Shown here: piece after piece, positions 22,037-31,072 of the stretch
How positions within the stretch are numbered: the stretch's first letter is position 1
Layout of the letters: each line of letters begins with the position of its first letter
Assembly (NCBI RefSeq): GCF_005484945.1
Contig: NZ_CP034035.1
Span: 310,001-374,000 of the forward strand
Length of the DNA stretch: 64,000 nucleotides
Direction: 5' to 3'
Origin: Brenneria rubrifaciens
Lineage (GTDB): Bacteria > Pseudomonadota > Gammaproteobacteria > Enterobacterales > Enterobacteriaceae
Notes under the pieces: model-generated
What the model was told of the DNA's origin: nothing
Seen by the model: only the letters and a program-made list of their open reading frames with translations
Database searches by the model: none
Translations under genes and position numbers: made by a program

Positions 22037-22753
22037 TTAGCCGTGCGTCGCCGTCGAGCGCCTGGCCTGCTGCAACATATGCAGGGTGATTTTTCTCACC
22101 TCGGCCTTACTTTCGGCAATATGCGCGGTCAAAATACGTTGCGCCTCCTCCGTCTGCTGTTGTAATACCAGCAGCAATATGCGGGCGTGTTCGTTATAGG
22201 TCGCATCAATACGATCCTCGCGGGTGAAATCGAGGCGGCGAATGATGCGGATCTTCTCCGTCAGTTCGGTATGAACGCGTTCTATTTCACGATTTCCGGC
22301 TGCTGCCACCATTTTCATATGAAAGGCTTCGTCATAGCGGGAGACGATTTTTCCGTCTGCCAGACGCGGATCATCAATCCAGAATTGCTTCAATTCGGTC
22401 AGCAGGGCGCTGCTGCGTTCGACGGGCAGGCTGCACAGGCGGCGGACGGCTTCCCGCTCCAGCACGGTGCGAAAATCGTAAAGCTCTTCAAAATATTCAA
22501 AATCGAACGGCCTGACCTGCCAGCCACTGCGGAAGTAAACTTCGACATAGCCTTCCCGCTCCAGCCAGAACAGTGCCTGACGCACCGGTGTACGGCTGAC
22601 GCTCATGCGTTCGGCAATCTCGCTCTCGCTGAAACGATCGCCTGGCATCAGGCGAAAATCAAAGATGTCGTTTTTAAGCGTTTGATAGACGCGCTCGGCC
22701 AGCGCTTCAGGGCGATCTTTGCGCTTGCTTTTTTTCTGAGAACCTTCCTGCAT
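22037..22753 (-). CDS. GntR-family regulator (FadR subfamily, FCD domain)
   Basis: Starting at MQEGSQKKSKRK (good ribosome-binding site, GGAGAG) the protein has 238 residues. It has a GntR winged helix (SESEIAERMSVSRTPVRQAL, then FWLEREGYVEV) and an all-helical FCD ligand-binding domain (about residues 95-225) with the metal-binding histidines in EAFHMKM, EHARIL and HI. Annotation from an upstream start would add an implausible arginine-rich tail. Its position between the ABC operon and allophanate hydrolase, with matching palindromes before both, makes it their likely local repressor. Confidence 0.92.
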   Translation of the reverse strand: MQEGSQKKSKRKDRPEALAERVYQTLKNDIFDFRLMPGDRFSESEIAERMSVSRTPVRQALFWLEREGYVEVYFRSGWQVRPFDFEYFEELYDFRTVLEREAVRRLCSLPVERSSALLTELKQFWIDDPRLADGKIVSRYDEAFHMKMVAAAGNREIERVHTELTEKIRIIRRLDFTREDRIDATYNEHARILLLVLQQQTEEAQRILTAHIAESKAEVRKITLHMLQQARRSTATHG

Positions 22754-22941
22754 GTTATCTCTCCTGTTCCAACCGTAGCAGCGTATCGCCGGACGATCCG
22801 GCAGGCGGCGAATATGCCTCATCCGACACAATGACTCGTCTATCCGCCGCCAACGACTTCCACATGATGTGCGCGATCGCGGCAACGTTCAAGAAGTCCG
22901 CGCTGTGATTGATACGGCGGCCGGTGTCAGCCGCAGTGCGT

Positions 22942-24729
22942 TTATTGGCGGGCAAGCCAGTTGCGCCAGCCGCCAAATTCAGTGATATCCGTGGCGTCCC
23001 GCAACGCAAGGGGTTCACAGATAAAACCTTTCACCCATCGGCCATCGCACAGTTCTAATGTACCGATCCCCAGCGGCGTGGGAATTTCAGCGACAAATTC
23101 GCCAAAACGCGCCAGTGGGATATCCCATAGCTCGACGGTAATGGCGGCGCCATTATCGCTTTTCGCCAGACCGGGTTTCGCCGGATGGGTGTTGGACAGA
23201 GCATAAAGGCGATAGCAGGCGGCGGTTTTTGTTTCTTCAACCCAGACCGCATCGCGGCTGGTTAACTGATGGTTGAGCGGCATGCCCGTTAGATGTGCGC
23301 CCACTACCGCCAGACGAACGTGCAGCGATGAAGCGGGCAGCGGCTGTTGCTGTGATAGCGGCGACTTGCCGGTCGCGCCCAAGCTGAGCGCCTGCCGCGC
23401 CTGCCAGCGCTGTCCGAAGGTCGCCAGCGCCCGGTCATGCCAGGCGGGCGCAATCAGCGTGATCCCGGCAGGCAAACCGTCATCGCGAAACGGGCCGGGC
23501 AACGCCAGTGCCGACAGATCCGCCAGATTGGTGAAGTTGGTGTAAGTCCCGAGCCGTGAGTTATAGCGAATCGGCTCCTGTTTAATTTCTTCAAGGGTGT
23601 GAATGGTTGGTGAAGTCGGCACCACCAGCGCATCAAACTGGCTGAGTGTCTGCTGAATCCGGCGGGTTAATTCCGCGCGCAGATACTCTGCCTTGAAAGT
23701 ATCGACCGCGCTATAGCGCTCACCGCTGGCGATAATGCGGTAGACCACCTGATCCATGCGTTCCGGCGATTGCAGCATGTCACCGATGGCCGCTGTACGC
23801 TCGGCAACCCAGGGGCCGGAATAGAGCTGTTCGGCAAGCTGTTGGAAGACGCTGAAATCAATCGGGCGCAGCGTCGCCCCTTCCGCTTCCAGCGCGTCGA
23901 GGGCTTTTAGCCATGCCTGCTGCGCCAGCCTGTCGCCAAAAAAAGTGGGCTGGGCGGGAACGGCAAAGCATGGGGATTGCGGTAATGCCGCGGGCGCCAG
24001 ACCCGGATTAATGCGCGAATAGGCATCCGTGGCGTCGTATCCGCCCGCGAGACAGGCAACGGTGAACGCGTCTTCCACGGTTAAGGCAAAGATGGAAATC
24101 GTGTCATTCAGACGGCACGCGGGCACCACGCCACCGGTAGACAGCCATCCTTTGGTTGGCTTCAGACCCACGATGTTGTTAAAGCCAGCCGGCACGCGGC
24201 CAGAACCCGCGGTATCCGTGCCGAGCGAGAAACCGACCAGACCGCGGGCGAGCACGGAGGCGGAGCCTGAGCTTGAGCCGCCGCTGACATAGTCGGCATT
24301 GAAGGTATTGGGAACCACACCGAATGGCGAGCGCGTGCCGACCAGCCCCGTGGCGTACTGATCGAGGTTGGTTTTGCCGATGACCACCGCGCCTGCCGCT
24401 TTCAGCTTTGCTACCGCGGTGGCATCGTTTTCCGCCACATAGGTTAACGCCGGACAGGCGGCGCTGGTGGGCCAGCCCGCCACATCGATATTGTCTTTTA
24501 CCGCAAAAGGCACGCCAAATAACGGCAATGTTTCAAGGGGGGCGTCATGTTTTGTCCGCAACGCCTCGACCTGTTCGCGTAACTGTGCGGGCGTCGCCAG
24601 ATAAATCCAGGCCGGATCGTTTGTAGACAAACTGGCGCGCAGATTTTCCAATATTTCGCCGATCGTATCAGCATGCAACCGAGCGTGTTGCTGCCATTCC
24701 TGAACAGTAAAGCCTGCCACTGATAACAT
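22942..24729 (-). CDS. atzF: allophanate hydrolase
   Basis: The enzyme splits allophanate into ammonia and carbon dioxide, the last step of urea-amidolyase, biuret and cyanuric-acid degradation. The 595-residue protein has an amidase-signature domain with the Ser-cisSer-Lys residues in AVKDNID, VSGGSSSGSAS and GTDTAGSGRVPAG. The C-terminal allophanate hydrolase domain (about residues 470-595) is present, so the protein is full length. I place the start at ATG 24729, behind an AGGA and downstream of the operator; the longer frame would put the operator inside the gene. Neither urea carboxylase nor biuret hydrolase is encoded in the window. Confidence 0.93.
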   Translation of the reverse strand: MLSVAGFTVQEWQQHARLHADTIGEILENLRASLSTNDPAWIYLATPAQLREQVEALRTKHDAPLETLPLFGVPFAVKDNIDVAGWPTSAACPALTYVAENDATAVAKLKAAGAVVIGKTNLDQYATGLVGTRSPFGVVPNTFNADYVSGGSSSGSASVLARGLVGFSLGTDTAGSGRVPAGFNNIVGLKPTKGWLSTGGVVPACRLNDTISIFALTVEDAFTVACLAGGYDATDAYSRINPGLAPAALPQSPCFAVPAQPTFFGDRLAQQAWLKALDALEAEGATLRPIDFSVFQQLAEQLYSGPWVAERTAAIGDMLQSPERMDQVVYRIIASGERYSAVDTFKAEYLRAELTRRIQQTLSQFDALVVPTSPTIHTLEEIKQEPIRYNSRLGTYTNFTNLADLSALALPGPFRDDGLPAGITLIAPAWHDRALATFGQRWQARQALSLGATGKSPLSQQQPLPASSLHVRLAVVGAHLTGMPLNHQLTSRDAVWVEETKTAACYRLYALSNTHPAKPGLAKSDNGAAITVELWDIPLARFGEFVAEIPTPLGIGTLELCDGRWVKGFICEPLALRDATDITEFGGWRNWLARQ

Positions 24730-24744
24730 GAGTTGAATCCTATT

Positions 24745-24754
24745 TTGTATACAA
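24745..24754. promoter_or_regulatory. predicted GntR-family operator upstream of allophanate hydrolase
   Basis: TTGTATACAA, identical to the core of the palindrome at 19247-19258, lies 15 bases before the allophanate hydrolase start codon. This position is suited to repression. Confidence 0.75.
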
Positions 24755-25025
24755 GATTGAACTCCATAAAGCGAAGAGCATGCCATTTTTTAATTTATTG
24801 TTTTTAATGGCTTTTCAATCTATTACCTGCATGAAGGTGCACGACGAGCGGGCAGTGCTGCGCCAATATGGGGCAGTTACCCCACGCGGAGCCGGGTGGG
24901 ATGCGAAGCGGGCATGATGACAGGCGTAGGATAAAAAGCGTGCCAGCGTCTCTGGGTTTGCTGGATCATCTTCCCTGCCTGAGCTAACGTCTTGGCTGTT
25001 TGTAGTGAGAATAGCCAGAGGTGAG

Positions 25026-26126
25026 ATGTCACATTATCCAATTTTCGGGGTTCGCCCGCTGTGTCTGGCAGCCCTATTGGCGTTGGCTGGCTGCGCCAGT
25101 GAAACTTCGCAGACGCCGGAACCGCGTCCGGCGGATGTCCGTGCGCAACTGTTGAAGCTATTGCCCGCCAATGTCAGCGATCGTCAGGGATGGGCGACGG
25201 ACATTGCCGCTGCCTTTACCGCGCAGGGCATCGATCCCAGCAACGAAAACCTGTGTTCGGTGTTGGCGGTGACGGAGCAGGAATCCACGTTTAAAGCCGA
25301 TCCCCAGGTGGCGGGCTTGTCAAAAATTGCCTGGCAGGAGATTGAACGCCGGGCAGAAAAGGTACATGTCCCGGCTTTTCTGGTGCGCACCGCGCTGCTG
25401 ATTAAATCTCCTAACGGTAAGCGTTATAGCGAGCGACTGGACAAGGTGCGTACCGAGAAAGCGCTGAGCGCGATCTTTGATGATTTCATCAATATGGCCC
25501 CAATGGGTCAAAGGCTGTTTGGCCGTCTGAATCCCGTGCATACCGGCGGGCCGATGCAGGTGAGCATTGCGTTCGCCGAGGCCAACGCCAAAGGCTATCC
25601 GTACAGCGTTGACGGCACCATCCGGCGTGAAGTGTTCAGCCGACGCGGGGGAATGTACTTCGGGATTATGCATTTGCTTGGCTATCGTGCGAATTACACG
25701 CAGTCCCTCTACCGTTTTGCGGACTTTAACGCTGGCTGGTACGCCAGCCGTAATGCGGCGTTCCAGCGTGCCGTCAGTCGGTTGAGCGGCATTTCGCTGG
25801 CGCTGGATGGCGATTTGATCAATTACGCTTCTGATAAGCCGGGTTCGACCGAACTGGCGGTGCGTTCGCTGGGTAAGCCTCTGAATATAAGCAATGCGGC
25901 GATCCGGCGCGCGCTGGAAAAAGGAGACAGTCTGGATTTTGAAGAAACCGCGCTGTACGAACGGGTTTATGCGTTGGCTGATCAATCGACGGGCGGTAAA
26001 GCGCCGCGCGAAATTTTGCCGGGTATTGCCCTGGAAAGCCCGAAGATCACCCGTAAATTAACCACGGCGTGGTTTGCCAAGCGGGTTGACGAGCGTCGCA
26101 AGCGGTGCATGGCCAGCGCGCAATAG
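25026..26126 (+). CDS. DUF1615 lipoprotein
   Basis: The protein has 366 residues starting at MSHYPIFGVRP, preceded by AGAGGTGAG. It has a signal peptide with lipobox LALAGC-A at residue 23. The mature domain matches DUF1615, with a lysozyme-like N-terminal patch (VTEQESTFKADPQVAGL) that carries a glutamate in a goose-lysozyme-type position. The family is found in many Gammaproteobacteria and is probably periplasmic, but its activity has not been established to my knowledge. A GTG start seven codons earlier is less well supported. It stands alone between allophanate hydrolase and the effector pair. Confidence 0.8.
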   Translation: MSHYPIFGVRPLCLAALLALAGCASETSQTPEPRPADVRAQLLKLLPANVSDRQGWATDIAAAFTAQGIDPSNENLCSVLAVTEQESTFKADPQVAGLSKIAWQEIERRAEKVHVPAFLVRTALLIKSPNGKRYSERLDKVRTEKALSAIFDDFINMAPMGQRLFGRLNPVHTGGPMQVSIAFAEANAKGYPYSVDGTIRREVFSRRGGMYFGIMHLLGYRANYTQSLYRFADFNAGWYASRNAAFQRAVSRLSGISLALDGDLINYASDKPGSTELAVRSLGKPLNISNAAIRRALEKGDSLDFEETALYERVYALADQSTGGKAPREILPGIALESPKITRKLTTAWFAKRVDERRKRCMASAQ

Positions 26127-26397
26127 TCGGGGTAAGGGGTCAGTGACCGGCGTTGTGGATGGTCTGGCCTATGGTCGTGTGGCCAACCTAATTGCAAAAC
26201 AGATTGGTTTTTGACAGATACACGCAAGGAATCCGCCCTGGAGAAATGCGTCATTCGCCAAGGTGTACTCACATGTGACGCATTTTGTTTACTGGAAAAA
26301 GAGTTAAAACGTGATCCTGTAATTACAACGGGAATATGGTCCGACAATGGAACTCGGATAGCGGCGCGGAACGCCATATGCAGACGTGTTGATAAAC
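26127..26397. other. intergenic region upstream of the hrp-box promoter
   Basis: About 270 bases without a convincing gene. Short frames run through it on both strands but have no family features or good ribosome-binding sites. The hrp box follows directly. Confidence 0.45.
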
Positions 26398-26425
26398 GGA
26401 ACCTTTCACCGCTCAACGCTACTCA
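26398..26425 (+). promoter_or_regulatory. hrp box (HrpL-dependent promoter)
   Basis: GGAACC (26398-26403), a 15-base spacer and CTACTCA (26419-26425) match the HrpL consensus GGAACC-N15/16-CCACNNA with a single mismatch. It sits 33 bases before the chaperone start. HrpL is the extracytoplasmic sigma factor that switches on hrp-type type III secretion genes in plant pathogens. Confidence 0.85.
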
Positions 26426-26458
26426 CCATAAAAAGCGACTAGCAAGGAATGGTCAATC

Positions 26459-26851
26459 ATGGCCTTGAATCTCACGTCCCGCCAACTTTTTGACGAACTC
26501 AGCCAAAGCGGACACGGCGGCACGGGGGTACACGCCGTTCAATCGCATGACGGCATCACCCTTACGCTTTATGTGAATGGTTCGACCGTTACGTTTCTGG
26601 CCGAGATCCTGCCGTTGCGAAATGACCCGGAGGACGACAAGCTGCTGCGCAAAATGCTGGCTTATGCTTTCCCCGGTCTGAGGTTGCGAGGCGGCGCTTT
26701 GACGATCAATTCCGAAGAAAATAATCTGGTTTTTTCCTACGAACAGAACCTGACCATGCTGACCAAAACGCGGTTTGAAAGCCTGCTGGCCAATTTCGCA
26801 GAGACGGCAACGGAACTCTGCCTGGCGGCGCAACGGCTGAGATTGGGCTAA
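26459..26851 (+). CDS. type III secretion chaperone (CesT/Tir-chaperone family)
   Basis: The 130-residue acidic protein has the alpha-beta fold order of class I chaperones: helix 1 (SRQLFDELSQSGHG), strands through LTLYVNG and VTFLAEI, and a C-terminal helix (ETATELCLAAQRLRLG). Such dimeric chaperones wrap the N-terminal part of one effector and pass it to the secretion ATPase. The gene lies directly upstream of the putative effector with a 9-base gap and behind a hrp box, which is the usual order. Its partner is almost certainly the downstream protein. Confidence 0.82.
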   Translation: MALNLTSRQLFDELSQSGHGGTGVHAVQSHDGITLTLYVNGSTVTFLAEILPLRNDPEDDKLLRKMLAYAFPGLRLRGGALTINSEENNLVFSYEQNLTMLTKTRFESLLANFAETATELCLAAQRLRLG

Positions 26852-26860
26852 AGGGCGACC

Positions 26861-28078
26861 GTGCTGAACAAACTCGATTCAACCGCCAAAATAACGTCCC
26901 CGGATGCCATTAAAGATGCCGGTCCGACGCCGATGTGTATGAATGCAGCCCGCGGCCAGCGGGCACAGCCACCGATGGACGCACCGTCAACGGTGCGGTT
27001 GCAGGCCGCCGCCAATGTGCCGGAAACATCGGCCCGGCAGTCCGTTGCCAGCGTTTCGCCCCCGTCTTCCCGTGAGTCTGACTCACTGCCCATCAACCCA
27101 ATCACACTCAGCATCAAGATAATGACAGGTATTTTGACGCTTTCCGCCGGACATCGGCTATTGACCCATCCGGGGGATTTCCTTAAAGATCCCGGCGGCA
27201 CGTTGTGGGGGGTAATGAATCTGGCGCAGCGTGCGACGCCGGATAACTTACGGGCAGGCAACCATTCCGTTCTCGAACACTACGGCAAATATATCCCTGA
27301 CAATAGCCCCTGTTTTGGCGCCAGGGCGGAGATATCGCACAATCTTCCGTCTATCGTTCAGGGCCGCTGGACCTATAAGACATCGCTGGTTGAGTTGGGC
27401 GCCAACATCCAGCTTTTAAATCACCCATCCGACGTGGCGAAGCATGAATTCGTCCATTGCTATACCCACCCGGATTTTAAAACGCGCAACGAAAAGCACC
27501 CCTTCTGGAGAGCGATGAACGAAGGGCTTACCACCCACCTGACGGAAAAGATGCCGAGCGCGGCCAGGTTCTGGAATTTTGGTAAAGACGCATACCACCG
27601 TTTCAAACTGCCTTCGGGGGATTCATGGCCTCAGGCGGCGCAGCGTGTGGAAAGTAAAGTGGGTGAAGACACGCTGCTGCGTGCGTTTTTCGGCGGCGAC
27701 AGCAGCGCCATCAGTAAGGTATCGACCGCCGCCGCTCAGGTTTATCCCCAGGTCGCCTCGCAGCGTACGGAGTCTCAGATTTGGCTGGCCGGGCAGTTGC
27801 GTGGTTCTCAACAGTTGGCGGAATGTTACGCCGGGGCGTTGCTCGCAGCCGATCAGCCTCTGCCGGATAGTTGGACCCGCAATATGCTGCCGGTGTTCAG
27901 TTTTTCGGATATCAAGCCGGAACAGGCAAAACTGATGCAAGAACAGGCGCAGGCCAGTCGGCAACGTATGGGCGAGGTGTTCGACGCCGCTTTTTTCTCT
28001 GCCGACACCAAAACACAGCAACAGTCACTGGGCGCCTTGCGCGAAGATCTGCTGATGTACTGGAAACCGGTGCTGTAG
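26861..28078 (+). CDS. putative type III effector with zinc-metalloprotease motif
   Basis: The 405-residue protein starts at GTG (MLNKLDSTAK). The first 80 residues are rich in Ser, Pro, Ala and Thr, as expected for a type III secretion signal and chaperone-binding region. The HExxH motif is H195-E-F-V-H199. A glutamate at position 221 in MNEGLTTH is well placed as third zinc ligand, giving a gluzincin-like site. HExxH effectors such as HopH1, HopAP1, NleD and Ralstonia Rip36 are much shorter, and I see no clear overall similarity. The hrp box and chaperone argue for delivery into plant cells. The target is unknown. Confidence 0.75.
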   Translation: MLNKLDSTAKITSPDAIKDAGPTPMCMNAARGQRAQPPMDAPSTVRLQAAANVPETSARQSVASVSPPSSRESDSLPINPITLSIKIMTGILTLSAGHRLLTHPGDFLKDPGGTLWGVMNLAQRATPDNLRAGNHSVLEHYGKYIPDNSPCFGARAEISHNLPSIVQGRWTYKTSLVELGANIQLLNHPSDVAKHEFVHCYTHPDFKTRNEKHPFWRAMNEGLTTHLTEKMPSAARFWNFGKDAYHRFKLPSGDSWPQAAQRVESKVGEDTLLRAFFGGDSSAISKVSTAAAQVYPQVASQRTESQIWLAGQLRGSQQLAECYAGALLAADQPLPDSWTRNMLPVFSFSDIKPEQAKLMQEQAQASRQRMGEVFDAAFFSADTKTQQQSLGALREDLLMYWKPVL

Positions 28079-28231
28079 ACCCTCGGCGCGCGTTCATTTC
28101 TTTTCCCCTTAATTTTCTATTTCTAAAATTTCTTCCGTATCGCCGAGGGTAATGTTGCGATCTGCCGAGCGGATAGTCGACTGGCGATGAGCAATGATGC
28201 CCCGCGCGTAATAGCGAATCGCAATCCCGCG

Positions 28232-29701
28232 TCAGACCGGCCACTGGCTGAGTTTGATACCGCGTTCTTCCGCGTTTTCCCGGAAATCTTCCAGCACCGT
28301 GCGCACATCGGGATCGATATAGTCCGCGTTGTCGTGCTCAACTATCACGACGCTGTTAGCCGGAATTTTGTTCAGCAGACCTTGTAGACGCGGGTTATGC
28401 ACAAATGTCAGATTTTGCTGGAAGCTCAGCACAAAATGGTCGCTGTAGCGCGTCAGTTGCATCGCGTTGCGGTGGCTTTTATAGATGCTAAATGCCAACT
28501 GAGTGGCGATCCCGATCCCAATACCCGCCAGCATGCCGAAGACGATAATGCCGAAGACGGTGGCGGCAAAAGGAACAAACTGTTGCAGACCCTGACGCCA
28601 CAGCAGCAGGAATTGCCGGGGAGAGGCCAGTTTATAGCCGGTATAGAGCAGGACCGCCGCGAGGCTGGCGAGTGGGATGACATTCAATAAGTCCGCCATA
28701 AACAGGCCGCATAGAAGAAGCAGAGCGCCGTGGAGCAGGATAGAAAATTTGGTGCGCGCGCCGGCGTTCACGTTGACCGAACTGCGAACAATCACCGCGG
28801 TAATCGGTAAGCCGCCGAGGAAGCCGCTGAGCAGGTTACCGATGCCTTGTGCACGCATCTCTTTATTCGGTGACGGGGCGGGGTGTTGCGGCCGGATTTT
28901 CTTGAGCGCTTCCTGACTGAGTAAGGTTTCCAGACTGGCAACCAGCGCGAGCGTGACGGCGACGACATAGACCGCCGGGTTTTTCCACGCCTGCCAGTCG
29001 GGACGTACCATTTCTCCCATCATCAGTTCCATGCTGCTAAATTCCGGCAGGGTGATGCGCGGCAGGTTGTTGACCATGTCGGCGGACAGACGGTCACCAT
29101 AGACCGTAAATAATCCGCCAAACAGCACGGCGACCAGCGGACCGGGCAGCCAACTGATCGCACTGATTTTCTGCACCGGCTTCGTGGTCCAAAGCCACAG
29201 AATCGCTAACCCAACCAGACACACCGTCAGCGCACCGGCTGAGAATCTGGACTCGGATGAGCCGAAGAGTGATTTCAGGTCATCTTCGCCATCGGAGCCA
29301 AAGGCCAGCGGTATTTGCTGAATAATCAAAAGAATACCGATGGCGGAAAGCATCCCTTTGATCACCGTACCGGGGATTAGGGTAATAAAACGCCCGGCGC
29401 GCAGCGCGCCTAGAATGCATTGCAGTACCCCCGCAAGCATTATCGCCAGCAGCAATGCCGAAAACGATCCCAGGCTGGTGATGGCGCCGGAAACGATAGT
29501 AACCAGACCCGCGGCGGGGCCGCTAACCGCATAACGTGACGGGCTGAACAAGGTAACGACGATACCGCCGATTACGCCGGTCAGTAAGCCGACAAAAGGG
29601 GGAAGACCGCTGGCCTGCGCAATGCCGAGGCTCAGCGGCAGGGCGACGAGGAAGACTACCAGCCCTGCGGGGATATCATGCCGAAGTGTGCTCAGGTTCA
29701 T
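28232..29701 (-). CDS. SulP-family anion transporter (probable bicarbonate importer)
   Basis: The 489-residue protein has about 10-12 transmembrane segments with the SulP signature regions (SRYAVSGPAAGLVTIVSG, GFLGGLPITAVIVRSSVN). A short C-terminal STAS-like domain follows (about residues 425-485: VVIVEHDNADYIDPDVRTVL). SulP proteins carry sulfate, bicarbonate or dicarboxylates. Here the gene overlaps a carbonic anhydrase gene by four bases, which favours bicarbonate or linked inorganic-carbon uptake, as in other SulP-anhydrase pairs. Direct proof of substrate is not visible. Confidence 0.9.
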   Translation of the reverse strand: MNLSTLRHDIPAGLVVFLVALPLSLGIAQASGLPPFVGLLTGVIGGIVVTLFSPSRYAVSGPAAGLVTIVSGAITSLGSFSALLLAIMLAGVLQCILGALRAGRFITLIPGTVIKGMLSAIGILLIIQQIPLAFGSDGEDDLKSLFGSSESRFSAGALTVCLVGLAILWLWTTKPVQKISAISWLPGPLVAVLFGGLFTVYGDRLSADMVNNLPRITLPEFSSMELMMGEMVRPDWQAWKNPAVYVVAVTLALVASLETLLSQEALKKIRPQHPAPSPNKEMRAQGIGNLLSGFLGGLPITAVIVRSSVNVNAGARTKFSILLHGALLLLCGLFMADLLNVIPLASLAAVLLYTGYKLASPRQFLLLWRQGLQQFVPFAATVFGIIVFGMLAGIGIGIATQLAFSIYKSHRNAMQLTRYSDHFVLSFQQNLTFVHNPRLQGLLNKIPANSVVIVEHDNADYIDPDVRTVLEDFRENAEERGIKLSQWPV

Positions 29702-30333
29702 GGGTGTTCCTCCTGTTCCTGTGCGTGACGGTGAATGAGTTCTTTCAGGTGGCCGGTGTGCAGGTCGTATACGCAGCCGAAAACGTCAAGCTCGACGTCA
29801 TTTCTCCAGGCTTTCTGCACGGGCGCACTGGCGATCAGATGAGCGAACTGCGCCAGCACGTTTGCTTCGACCAGTTGGTTCTGGCGTGTGTTTTCATCGG
29901 CGCCGCTGGCCTGCGACGCGGCAATATGCGGCGAAAGCGCCTGACGAAGCGCGGCGATACGGCGGGAAAGCGCCGAATCTTCATTGACAAGCCCCATCTC
30001 GGGGAGGCTTACGGCCGCCTGTACGCCGCCGCATCCGTAGTGACCGCATAGGACGATACGGGAGACTTGCAGGTATTCGAGGGCGTATTGCAGAACGCTC
30101 ATGAAGTTATCGTCGTCAGTCAGCACCATATTAGCGATATTACGGTGGACAAAGAGTTCACCGGGGTTGGAACCAGTCAACACTTCGGCAGGTACGCGGC
30201 TATCTGAGCAGCCGATCCACAGAGAATGCGGCTGCTGTCCTTGTGCGTGTTTTCTGAAATAGTGCGGGTGGCGTTGGCGACGCAGAGTGGCCCAACTGCG
30301 GTTTTTAGCTAACAGGGGTTTTAAAGTCGTCAA
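29698..30333 (-). CDS. beta-class carbonic anhydrase
   Basis: The enzyme interconverts carbon dioxide and bicarbonate using zinc. The 211-residue sequence has the zinc ligands in CSDSRVP (Cys and Asp-Arg dyad) and HYGCGG (His and Cys) and the conserved HRNIAN segment. It starts at MTTLKPLLAKNRSW. The stop overlaps the start of the SulP gene, so the two are translated together and probably work together in inorganic-carbon supply. Confidence 0.94.
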   Translation of the reverse strand: MTTLKPLLAKNRSWATLRRQRHPHYFRKHAQGQQPHSLWIGCSDSRVPAEVLTGSNPGELFVHRNIANMVLTDDDNFMSVLQYALEYLQVSRIVLCGHYGCGGVQAAVSLPEMGLVNEDSALSRRIAALRQALSPHIAASQASGADENTRQNQLVEANVLAQFAHLIASAPVQKAWRNDVELDVFGCVYDLHTGHLKELIHRHAQEQEEHP

Positions 30334-31006
30334 ATCAAAACTCTCTCTTTAGAAAACACAGTGGTCTTTTCCTCTCAATTTCGATTTCCAATTTAAGAGG
30401 GTATGGGAACTATTCATTTTAGCCTTCACTTAATTAGGTTCAGCGCAATTAAATTTAGTTCTGGTCTTTTCTAAAAAATGGCGTGTATTAGGATAATTCT
30501 TATTATTTATGGTATTTGCTATGAAACGTTTAATCTTTTTTTTGATTTAAAATCAATGTCATGCATGTTTTCTTATTCATGATCAGAAAAACTATGCCAA
30601 TGGGTTCTATAAGCCTTTGGTTATTTAATGTTGCACTTATATTGTGTTTATCGACCGTTTCATTGTCTGACAGCACTTCTTCCAATAATACATTGCTTGC
30701 TATTCATTCAGTTAAATTAGTTAATTAAATAGACGCATGTACCGTTATTCTTTTTTAACACAGCGGGTAAGGCGTTGTTCTCTTTCGGCGGATCGAGAAA
30801 GGCAGCAGATCGCTCAGGCTGTCCAATAACGCTATCCTCAGCAAAAAACCGGTGTGAGCTATCACCCTGATCCCGTGCGGCTTTCGCCTGCAAACCCGGC
30901 TTCCTAAACGTGATCTCAACGCGCCAAACCTGGCTGTCGCAGCAGGAACGAGGGCGAGTGCATCACTATTTTCTGTTTTCTCTGCGCCAGGTCATGGCTT
31001 TATAAA
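30334..31006. other. long intergenic region between the carbonic anhydrase and nikA-like genes
   Basis: About 670 bases with no convincing gene. The left half is AT-rich. The right half (about 30760-30960) has ordinary GC content and may be a decayed gene, since a minus-strand frame without a start codon runs through it. A 44-codon plus-strand frame at 30594 with a hydrophobic N-terminus has no ribosome-binding site and is not called. Confidence 0.4.
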
Positions 31007-31021
31007 CGATAATTATTATCA
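31007..31021. promoter_or_regulatory. Fur-box-like palindrome upstream of the nikABCDE-type operon
   Basis: CGATAAT-T-ATTATCA matches the 7-1-7 Fur consensus TGATAAT-N-ATTATCA at 14 of 15 positions. It lies about 50-100 bases before the candidate starts of the binding-protein gene. No NikR-type GTATGA-N16-TCATAC operator was found. Confidence 0.65.
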
Positions 31022-31072
31022 CTTCTGATTTTTTTGCTAAAATAACCACCGGTTTCAGGTCGTTTTTTCTTC

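Noticed and set aside
22754..22885. Longer start for the GntR regulator
   Set aside because: The added 44 residues are arginine-rich and unlike the family; the ATG at 22753 has a good ribosome-binding site.
26211..26468. 85-codon frame across the hrp-box region
   Set aside because: It overlaps the promoter and chaperone start, has no family features and its N-terminus has no ribosome-binding site.
30594..30728. 44-codon plus-strand frame with a hydrophobic N-terminus upstream of nikA
   Set aside because: There is no ribosome-binding site, the AT-rich context makes chance hydrophobic frames likely, and no family resemblance is seen.
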